Part shown: in pieces, positions 1-5,260 of the stretch
Layout: each line of letters starts with the position of its first letter
Numbering within the stretch: the first letter of the stretch is position 1
DNA from: Gemmatimonadota bacterium
Lineage (GTDB): Bacteria > Latescibacterota > UBA2968 > UBA8231
DNA length: 5,260 nucleotides
Assembly: GCA_026706505.1 (NCBI GenBank)
Contig: JAPOYQ010000280.1
Location: 1,734 to 6,993 of the forward strand
Direction of reading: 5' to 3'
Position numbers and translations under genes: made by a program
Notes under the pieces: model-generated
Seen by the model: only the letters and a program-made list of their open reading frames with translations
What the model was told of the DNA's origin: nothing
Database searches by the model: none

Positions 1-46
1 TCCGGGTTCTGGCGGCGGGCAACTTTCTCGTAGATGGTTCGTCCAT
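1..46 (-). CDS. Possible start of a further downstream gene, truncated by window edge
   Basis: Four bases after the propeller gene stop (TAA, 53-51), an ATG at 46-44 opens a frame that stays open for the 15 visible codons (reads MDEPSTRKLPAARTR). The spacing suits the packed operon. However, the only upstream purine run is the weak GGGC between stop and start, and 15 codons carry no recognisable family signal. It could equally be the 3' flank of the operon. No function can be suggested. Confidence 0.3.
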   Translation of the reverse strand, partial: MDEPSTRKLPAARTR

Positions 47-50
47 GCCC

Positions 51-1568
51 TTAGATGGCCATGGAAAACACCTTGGCCCGCGCCAGATGCAGGCGAACAG
101 CCACCTGCTTTCCCTTTAGCGCCGCTAGATCGCTCTTACCCTTCCACGTAACGACTTGGTCCAACTCGTCTCCCACCAGGACATCGGCCTCCTCTGCACT
201 GAATCCCTCTAAGGGCTGAATCGACTCTACAGGCTCAATCGGTGGCGTCACAATTTCCACCTTGATCCAGCCGGCTCGCTTGGTCTGGAAGTTGAGGCGC
301 AATTCTCCGCCTTGGCAAATGCGCGGAATGGTAGTTACCCGTCCCTCCAGCGGTGCTTCCAAGGCCACCAGCCGATGGCGTTTCCATATAGCCCAGCGGA
401 ACTCGCCTTCGGGCAGCTCGGCCGGGCCGTGGTCGTGCCGGCTGTAGCGGCCGTCGTACGGCAGGCCCCACTCTTCCTCATTGAGCGGCACTAGGTTGGG
501 AGCGGCGCGGATGCAACCATATCGCCCTTCGTCGCTTTCGAGGGTGATAATGGGCTTGCGCTCGGGCCGCACCCAATTCCACCCATCCCGACTCACCGCT
601 AGCTGGACGTCTTGCTCTGAGTCGAGCCGGTGGTACACCGAAGGAAACATCAGATGCAAGCCGGGGACCCCCGGATAGTGGCAGTAGCACGGCGTGTATA
701 TATCGTCGGAGACGTGGTCCTGCGGGTCGGCCACTAGGACGTAGCGCGGCGGGCCCCAAGCGCCAAACTTTTTTCCTCCGGTCTTGCGCACGGCCCGTCG
801 CCCGGTATAGCCGAATTTGTTCTCATTGTGGAACATGCCGCGCAAATAGGCGACGTATTCTCCGGTTTCTGGTTCGTAGGCAGCGACATTCTGGGTGTCG
901 AGCACGCTATTGCCGACGTTTACCAAGGGGGTGTCGAGCACAGTCCAGTGTAGCCCGTCGCCAGAGACGGCACCCTGTACCACATTGTCCCGGCGAACGC
1001 CGAACTGTTCCTCCACAACCTGCATGGTATTGATGGTGGGATCGTCCTGAGCACCGGTCTCGGCACCCAACTGGCGAAACTGCACCCAATCCATTTCCGC
1101 ATCCACTACCCCATTGCGGTAAAATACGGTTTTCGGGCCAATGGCCTTGTAGCGCTCCTCGGGACCGGCATGGGGATCGATGAATACCGAATTGATCTCA
1201 AAATCGCTGTGCCGCGAAAGCAGATTATTGGCCTTAGTGCCGCCGTACTCCACTAACCCCAAGTTCGGCCGTTCCCACTCGAAACCGTCCCGGCTCTCTG
1301 CATAGCCGTTGAAACGCGCCCCTCCTTCTTCCGCTCCCGAAGTCCAAAACCACATTCGGTAGAGCCCGTCGTCCAAAAGGACGTACGGATACGCCATGCG
1401 GGCCTGTTCCCAAGGCTCTTCCGCGCGAAAGAACACCGGAGACCTGCGCGCCGGTTGCACGGCTAGCCGCACGCCCAGCGGCGGATCCTTTAGCCAGGAC
1501 TCGCCGTTTTCATTGGCACAGGCCTGTCCCGCCCAGATATCGTACCAGTCCAGAAATGGTTGGTGCAT
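51..1568 (-). CDS. Five-bladed beta-propeller protein, GH43/GH32-like superfamily, with C-terminal beta-sandwich
   Basis: The protein is 505 residues from the ATG at 1568 (an in-frame TTG one codon earlier would add a residue; numbering below counts that extra residue). Three S-x-D-G-x-x-W motifs at 93-99, 203-209 and 327-333 recur at blade ends, as in sugar-acting propellers. Between them lies the DTQNVAAYEP...YVAYLR strand pair (225-244). From about 405 to the end runs a separate beta domain: GRVTT, GGELRLNF (421-428), IKVEI (436-440), GFSAEEADVL (456-465), VTWKGKSDL (474-482) and a closing strand at 498-506. This architecture is common in proteins usually named glycosyl hydrolase family 32/43-like or hypothetical in Planctomycetota and similar bacteria. 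The GH32 WMNDPNG nucleophile motif is absent and I cannot assign catalytic acids, so it may be an unclassified glycosidase or a sugar-binding protein. No signal peptide is visible. It lies 27 nt after the M19 gene in the same run. Confidence 0.75.
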   Translation of the reverse strand: MHQPFLDWYDIWAGQACANENGESWLKDPPLGVRLAVQPARRSPVFFRAEEPWEQARMAYPYVLLDDGLYRMWFWTSGAEEGGARFNGYAESRDGFEWERPNLGLVEYGGTKANNLLSRHSDFEINSVFIDPHAGPEERYKAIGPKTVFYRNGVVDAEMDWVQFRQLGAETGAQDDPTINTMQVVEEQFGVRRDNVVQGAVSGDGLHWTVLDTPLVNVGNSVLDTQNVAAYEPETGEYVAYLRGMFHNENKFGYTGRRAVRKTGGKKFGAWGPPRYVLVADPQDHVSDDIYTPCYCHYPGVPGLHLMFPSVYHRLDSEQDVQLAVSRDGWNWVRPERKPIITLESDEGRYGCIRAAPNLVPLNEEEWGLPYDGRYSRHDHGPAELPEGEFRWAIWKRHRLVALEAPLEGRVTTIPRICQGGELRLNFQTKRAGWIKVEIVTPPIEPVESIQPLEGFSAEEADVLVGDELDQVVTWKGKSDLAALKGKQVAVRLHLARAKVFSMAI

Positions 1569-1574
1569 CAAGTT

Positions 1575-1579
1575 CTCCT
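1575..1579 (-). promoter_or_regulatory. Ribosome binding site that fixes the propeller gene start
   Basis: Minus-strand AGGAG (within GAGAGGAG) is followed by AACTTG and then ATG at 1568-1566. The spacing is six bases to this ATG, but only three to the adjacent in-frame TTG at 1571-1569. The ATG is therefore the better start. The site lies in the 27-nt gap after the M19 stop (TAG, 1598-1596). Confidence 0.75.
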
Positions 1580-1595
1580 CTCTTACCCCAGCAGC

Positions 1596-2609
1596 CTAGC
1601 CAGCGACTTCTCTGAAAACGCGAATAAAATTGCCGCCCATAATCCCGTCGATCGCCTCGGCCTGGTGCCCGCGCTGCTGCAAGCCCTCGACGATATTTTG
1701 GCTCTCGCCAATATCCTCCAAACCGACCGGCCGAGCGTTGAGCTGGTCGAGCAAGTCCGTACCAAAGCCGACGTGGGCAGATCCAACCAGCGCAACTATG
1801 TAATCAATGTGGTCCAGCAACATCTCCAGACTAGCTGTTTCACCCCCAGGTCCCAGCGGCATCGGACTAGGGCAGATCAGCCCCCCAGTGGCGGCCACCG
1901 CCCGGAGTTGATCATCGCTCAAGTAGCGCCCTGTATCCCGCAGTGCCCGCGCATTGCCGTGCGTAGCAATGACCGGCGCGCGGGCAACTTCCAGCGCATC
2001 CCAAAAACAAGCCTCAACCATATGCGTGATATCGACGAGCATGCCCAGCCGGTTCATCTCGCCAATGACCTGCTGGCCAGCCTCGGTCAGCCGGCCCGGC
2101 GGATCGACCTCGCTGTCGTAAAGTCGCATGGTCGGCCCGTCCCACACCTGCGTCGCCGTGCCCAAGGCATTGCGTCCTTCGTGCACCAAGCCGAGGTGCC
2201 GCAACCCTAGCCGATGGAGTGTGCGCAACACGCTCAAGTCGCCCTTGAGCGCATCGCCGCCCTCCAGGCCCAAAATAAAGGCGATTTTCCCGCTCTTGCG
2301 CGCCTCTTCGATGTGATCGGCGGTAGTGGCCAACACCGCGTATTCCCCGGCTTCGCCTTCGAGTTGGCGATGCAAATAGTCGATGATCCGCAAGACCTCC
2401 TGCAGGGGATGCCGACTGCCGTGGGGGCCGCCGATCTCCGCATCCGGCACCCAACAAGCGGTTAGCTGAGCCGCGACCCCACCGGCGCGCATCAGGGGCA
2501 CATCAGTCAGTCCACCCAAACCTTGGTGCAACTTACTCCCCGACTTGAAGGCCAGATCCAAGGTATGGCCGTGGGCGTCAATGATCGGTGCCGTTAAAGA
2601 ATTGTCCAT
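1596..2609 (-). CDS. Peptidase family M19 (renal dipeptidase-like) metallohydrolase
   Basis: This 337-residue protein belongs to the amidohydrolase-fold M19 family, whose best-known members are di-zinc dipeptidases cleaving dipeptides, some D-amino-acid dipeptides and beta-lactam-like amides. By eye comparison with human renal dipeptidase, most active-site residues are present. The bridging glutamate is E116 in GLEGG. The substrate-binding His is H143 in GLVHEGRN. The zinc histidines are H196 in DITHM and H217 in ATHGNARAL. The arginine is R228 in GRYLSDDQL, and the late aspartate is D285 in GFGTD. The first metal motif reads HGH (13-15) where the family normally has HxD. The ATG start lies 12 residues before this motif and has a purine-rich leader. 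No signal peptide or lipid-anchor signal is seen, so it is a soluble cytoplasmic enzyme. It sits between two sugar-related genes, which suggests a role on an amide or peptide part of the same substrate. True dipeptidase activity is not assured. Confidence 0.88.
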   Translation of the reverse strand: MDNSLTAPIIDAHGHTLDLAFKSGSKLHQGLGGLTDVPLMRAGGVAAQLTACWVPDAEIGGPHGSRHPLQEVLRIIDYLHRQLEGEAGEYAVLATTADHIEEARKSGKIAFILGLEGGDALKGDLSVLRTLHRLGLRHLGLVHEGRNALGTATQVWDGPTMRLYDSEVDPPGRLTEAGQQVIGEMNRLGMLVDITHMVEACFWDALEVARAPVIATHGNARALRDTGRYLSDDQLRAVAATGGLICPSPMPLGPGGETASLEMLLDHIDYIVALVGSAHVGFGTDLLDQLNARPVGLEDIGESQNIVEGLQQRGHQAEAIDGIMGGNFIRVFREVAG

Positions 2610-2612
2610 GCT

Positions 2613-2619
2613 CTCCCCC
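2613..2619 (-). promoter_or_regulatory. Ribosome binding site for the M19 gene
   Basis: The 12-nt gap between the GH95-like stop (TAA, 2624-2622) and the ATG at 2609 contains the purine tract GGGGGAG on the minus strand. It ends three bases before the start codon, allowing for the adjoining AGC. The spacing is tight but the purine run is clear. The gap is too small for a promoter or terminator. Confidence 0.6.
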
Positions 2620-2621
2620 GT

Positions 2622-4913
2622 TTAATCCCAGCGCGGCAGTCCGGCGAAGGTCGCTCCGGGTCTTTGCCGCCGACCTGCCATCGTTCCAATCAACTCGTAC
2701 TGTCCACCCACCTCGGTGGCAAAGGCCAGCACCTCCCCGTTTAGCAAAACCTCGGCACCAGTACACAGATCGCGCAGCACCACGTCGCCTTGTGGCCACG
2801 GATTGTGTACGGCGCAGTCATGGCCGACTTCGCTGGTGATGTGCACCCACTCCACCATCCCGTCCCGATACGAAGCGCTGACCAAGAAGGCCCCCTCGGC
2901 GCGCAGAGAATCAAAAGACGCCGCGGGCCACGCATCTGGCACGCAGGGGAAAACGCGGATTTTGCCGCCCCAGCTCTGCAATAGCATCTCCATAACTGCC
3001 GCGGCAGCACCCGTGCCTGCCTCTAGGGTATTGATAAAACCATGTTCGGCCGTGTAGAAACCGGTCTGACGCCAGTCAACGCTCACCTGCAAGGTGTTTG
3101 GCAGTACCACTTGGTCGGTGTAAAAGCGCAGCATGGAGTGGGCCATGTTGGTGCGCCGGGCGCGGCAGGCAATCAGCGCCGCCCAAGGGAAAGACCAGCC
3201 CGACCAGTGGCCCGTACCGATGTGGCGCAAATGGACCAGCGAACGCTCGATCAAATCCCGGTCGCCAGCGTCGCCTTCGACATTGACGTAGCCGAGGGGG
3301 TGAATGGCCATCAGGTGGGAGAAGTGGCGGTGGCTGCGCTCCAACGGCACCCCAGCGTAAACCTGAATGCCGTGTTCATCCACGGGAAGCGGCGCTAGGT
3401 TTTCTAGGATCTGCCCATAAGACGCCGTCTCTTCCGCGCCCAATTCGAGATCCTGTGCGGCTTTGATGAGCGTGGTAAACAAATAGCGCACCAGCGCCAG
3501 ATCAAACGCCGAATCCCGACCCTTGCACACAATGTCGTCGTACTCGGGCGAGTAAGACCAGGGCACGTGCAGCACGCCCTCTTCATCGGCTTCAAGGAAT
3601 CCCAGCCAGAAGCGGCCCACAGCTTCCATGAAGGGCCAAGCTTTGTCGCACAAAAAGTCCCGATCGCCGCTGTAGCAATAGTGCAGCCAGAAATGCTGAG
3701 CCAGCCAAGCACCCACGCCGACCTGCAAATTCCACGGGAACCACATAAAGCCCACGCCCTGGCCGTAGATATCCATATTGGCCGGTAGGTAGGCTCCGCT
3801 CCAGCCGAAGAAGGTGCGGCAATTCTCCTCAAAGCGCGGCAACTGGTCCACCAATAGGTCGTAGAGCGGCATGGCCAGTTCGAGGCGGTTGGCGGCGAAG
3901 ATGGGCCAGTAGTTCATCTCGGTCTCTAAATTGTGGTGCAGGTCGCCATAACAAGGCGGGATGCGCGTATCGGGATTCCACACGCCCATGATAGTGACTG
4001 GGTACTTATCTTCTCGTGCGTTGCAGCCCAGCTTGTACATTTCCGCGTACCACAAGCGTTCCAGAGCGGCGTCGGGCACGCGCAAATGCGAGCGCGTCCA
4101 AAAGCGCGCCCACCACGCCAGATGCTCGTCCAAGCGATCATCGCGTCCCTGCCAAGCCTCCACAGCATCAGCCGCCCGAGTCGGCAACTCATCGCCGGCC
4201 GCACCCCGAATCACCGTGACAGCGCAGCGAGCGCGGTTGCTTGCTACATGGCACTGGCGAACGAACACCGCGTATTCCTCGTCCCCACTGTATCCCTGCA
4301 CCAAGTAGCGGTCGGTCCCCTCGCCTCCGTACTCGGTCTCGGGATAATCCCATATCTGCATGATCTCTTCGCTTCGCTCGTCCAAGCGGCGGGCGACACT
4401 GCAAGCGGGCAGTGGAATCTTACCGTACACCTCCATTTCGATCTCGACGATATTCTCGCTGGCGTGCAGATACCCCCACACAGTCAGCACCCCCTGCTCC
4501 AATTGCAATTCCAGCGAAAAAGCAGCCTCGTAGAGCGAAATCTTACCCCCCAGTGCAGTCGGCGTCTGCCCAAGCTGCCATTCGACGCGGCCGATCGGCA
4601 GCTTGTTACCCCATACTCGGTCGGGGGGCCGCACCGGATCAAAGACGCGGCAGCTAGGATCGAAGCTACCATCGCGGGCTTGCTGCAGGGCAGTTCGGTA
4701 ATCCATGCCCGGCTCCAGACTCTGGTCTGCGCGCCGCTCCCAGACATCGGCCTTGTCCAAGCTGAGCACCATGCGATCCTCCTCGAACCACAGCACGGCA
4801 CCCAGATCGCCGTTGCCGAGAATAAATCCCTCGAAGTAGGTAAAAGGTACCGCGTCGTAGCGCAGATCGTGGCGGGCGACCCGATCGCGGATATCCACGA
4901 TATCGTCTTTCAC
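2622..4913 (-). CDS. GH95-like glycoside hydrolase (alpha-L-fucosidase/alpha-L-galactosidase family)
   Basis: This is a 763-residue protein, the usual size of single-module GH95 enzymes, which remove terminal alpha-L-fucose or alpha-L-galactose by inversion. The N-terminal beta domain (about 22-275) opens with the family's GNGDLGA motif (33-39) and a 'LDKADVWERR' strand (52-61). The (alpha/alpha)6 barrel (about 280-645) has IMGVWN (308-313), the HNLETEMNYWP segment (327-337), SYSPE (453-457), HRHFSHL (528-534) and EMLLQS (642-647). A small C-terminal beta domain follows (about 655-745). E457 sits where the general acid (Glu566 of Bifidobacterium AfcA) is expected. The positions of Asn423 and Asp766 look like E330 and E631, so it may be a divergent clade with another substrate. 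The start is GTG, because the GNGDLGA motif precedes the first internal Met (M48). No signal peptide is seen, so it is probably cytoplasmic. GH65-type phosphorylases share the fold but not these motifs. Confidence 0.85.
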   Translation of the reverse strand: MKDDIVDIRDRVARHDLRYDAVPFTYFEGFILGNGDLGAVLWFEEDRMVLSLDKADVWERRADQSLEPGMDYRTALQQARDGSFDPSCRVFDPVRPPDRVWGNKLPIGRVEWQLGQTPTALGGKISLYEAAFSLELQLEQGVLTVWGYLHASENIVEIEMEVYGKIPLPACSVARRLDERSEEIMQIWDYPETEYGGEGTDRYLVQGYSGDEEYAVFVRQCHVASNRARCAVTVIRGAAGDELPTRAADAVEAWQGRDDRLDEHLAWWARFWTRSHLRVPDAALERLWYAEMYKLGCNAREDKYPVTIMGVWNPDTRIPPCYGDLHHNLETEMNYWPIFAANRLELAMPLYDLLVDQLPRFEENCRTFFGWSGAYLPANMDIYGQGVGFMWFPWNLQVGVGAWLAQHFWLHYCYSGDRDFLCDKAWPFMEAVGRFWLGFLEADEEGVLHVPWSYSPEYDDIVCKGRDSAFDLALVRYLFTTLIKAAQDLELGAEETASYGQILENLAPLPVDEHGIQVYAGVPLERSHRHFSHLMAIHPLGYVNVEGDAGDRDLIERSLVHLRHIGTGHWSGWSFPWAALIACRARRTNMAHSMLRFYTDQVVLPNTLQVSVDWRQTGFYTAEHGFINTLEAGTGAAAAVMEMLLQSWGGKIRVFPCVPDAWPAASFDSLRAEGAFLVSASYRDGMVEWVHITSEVGHDCAVHNPWPQGDVVLRDLCTGAEVLLNGEVLAFATEVGGQYELIGTMAGRRQRPGATFAGLPRWD
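4910..4913 (-). other. GTGA start/stop overlap between nitrilase-like and GH95-like genes
   Basis: On the minus strand the four bases read GTGA. The TGA ends the nitrilase-like frame and the GTG begins the GH95-like frame. Such 4-nt overlaps usually go with translational coupling, where a terminating ribosome re-initiates on the next frame. The two proteins are therefore probably made together. Confidence 0.85.
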
Positions 4914-5260
4914 GACCCCTCCGCTGCCCTCCGGCGCGTGGCCTGTCGGCGCGCTTCGCCCGCGGCCGTGAGTTTGCCCTCCCCATCGTAGTAGCCGTCC
5001 TCGTGTCCGGCGACTAGGGGACCGTACAAATCGGGCCGACGCGCGACAAAGCGCGACCGTCCTTGACTGTTATCCTGTTTCGGCAAGTGAACGTATTGCA
5101 CGCTGACGCATTCAGTTTCGTACTTCTCCAAGTGCAATTCCCCGCTGGGACTAATGATTACTGCGCTCCAAGTGTTGGCAATGACAATCCAACAGGAGTT
5201 ATCCCGAGCCCGCCAGCGCATTTTCTCAGTGTTTTCCGGCCCGCTGCTGCCGTCCATGGG
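4910..5260 (-). CDS. Carbon-nitrogen hydrolase (nitrilase superfamily), C-terminal part, truncated by window edge
   Basis: Only the last 116 codons are visible. The frame is open to the window edge, so the Met codon at 5257 is almost certainly internal rather than the start. Counting from that Met, residues 17-28 (RARDNSCWIVIAN region) match the conserved nitrilase segment in which an Arg-Ala pair and an Asn precede a hydrophobic strand ending in Ala-Asn. It is followed by the 'SPSGEL' strand-turn (36-41), the equivalent of the family's I-x-x-P-x-G element. The RRPDLY motif (73-78) is typical of the end of the catalytic domain. The family hydrolyses nitriles or amides with a Glu-Lys-Cys triad. 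The Cys should lie just beyond the right edge, so activity cannot be judged. The last 35 residues form a charged, Arg-rich tail (RRQATRRR). The gene overlaps the next one by 4 nt, implying co-expression. The substrate is unknown; an amidase is as likely as a nitrilase. Confidence 0.75.
   Translation of the reverse strand, partial: PMDGSSGPENTEKMRWRARDNSCWIVIANTWSAVIISPSGELHLEKYETECVSVQYVHLPKQDNSQGRSRFVARRPDLYGPLVAGHEDGYYDGEGKLTAAGEARRQATRRRAAEGS
4914..4922 (-). promoter_or_regulatory. Ribosome binding site for the GH95-like gene
   Basis: Read on the minus strand, GGAGGGGTC directly precedes the GTG at 4913-4911. The GGAGG core is followed by four bases, a short but workable spacing. This strong Shine-Dalgarno lies inside the end of the nitrilase-like gene. 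It decides for the GTG start over a second in-frame GTG five codons later, which has no such leader. Confidence 0.7.

Noticed and set aside
51..1568. Assigning the propeller protein as a GH32 fructosidase or a sialidase
   Set aside because: The GH32 WMNDPNG-type motif is absent. The S-x-D-G-x-x-W repeats only loosely resemble Asp-boxes, and the sialidase arginine triad and nucleophile Tyr could not be identified.
1569..1571. TTG as start of the propeller gene
   Set aside because: The AGGAG core is only three bases from the TTG but six from the next codon, ATG, which is the better initiator.
1572..1595. Possible promoter or terminator between the M19 and propeller genes
   Set aside because: The gap is too short, contains mainly a purine-rich ribosome binding site, and shows no hairpin or -10/-35 pair.
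1560..2210. Plus-strand open frame (216 codons) opposite the M19 gene
   Set aside because: It is antisense to conserved M19 metal-site codons, has no domain-like pattern and no convincing ribosome binding site; a composition shadow.
2014..2457. Second minus-strand open frame inside the M19 gene (147 codons)
   Set aside because: It is out of frame with the intact M19 protein, rich in Arg, Gly and Ala with no motif, and there is no sign of a frameshift in the M19 gene that it could rescue.
3404..3832. Minus-strand open frame (142 codons) inside the GH95-like gene
   Set aside because: It overlaps the barrel core in another frame; the GH95-like frame is continuous with all motifs in order, so this is a shadow.
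3933..4991. Long plus-strand open frame (352 codons) opposite the GH95-like gene
   Set aside because: It lies almost wholly antisense to the well-supported GH95-like gene, shows no recognisable motif or family resemblance, and is the kind of open antisense frame expected in GC-rich coding DNA.

Overview
This GC-rich window carries one tightly packed run of genes, all on the minus strand. Read in transcription order (high to low coordinates) they are: the C-terminal part of a carbon-nitrogen hydrolase (nitrilase superfamily) cut by the right edge; a 763-residue GH95-like glycoside hydrolase; a 337-residue peptidase family M19 (renal dipeptidase-like) metalloenzyme; and a 505-residue five-bladed beta-propeller protein of the GH43/GH32-like superfamily with a C-terminal beta-sandwich. 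A possible start of a further gene lies in the last 46 bases at the left edge. Gene spacings are a 4-nt overlap, 12 nt, 27 nt and about 4 nt. This is the layout of a single polycistronic operon whose promoter lies beyond position 5260. No terminator, RNA gene, repeat array, insertion sequence or CRISPR was seen.

The organism is bacterial: Shine-Dalgarno-like purine tracts precede the starts, GTG and ATG starts are used, and genes overlap. Propeller proteins of this type, GH95-like enzymes and M19 peptidases, without a SusC/SusD pair, fit uncultivated marine, soil or host-associated lineages such as Planctomycetota, Verrucomicrobiota/Lentisphaerota, Latescibacterota or Poribacteria. This placement is from general familiarity only, and the window holds no phylogenetic marker.

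The three complete proteins lack a recognisable signal peptide or membrane segment, so the set looks cytoplasmic. A reasonable reading is a small intracellular catabolic unit. In it, a GH95-like exo-glycosidase (fucosidase/galactosidase type) and a propeller protein handle a sugar, while an amidase-type nitrilase homologue and an M19 metal-dependent hydrolase cleave amide or peptide-like bonds. The substrate cannot be told from the sequence.

The most interesting details are active-site departures. In the GH95-like enzyme two positions that are Asn and Asp in characterised alpha-L-fucosidases appear to be Glu. In the M19 enzyme the first metal-binding motif is HxH instead of HxD.
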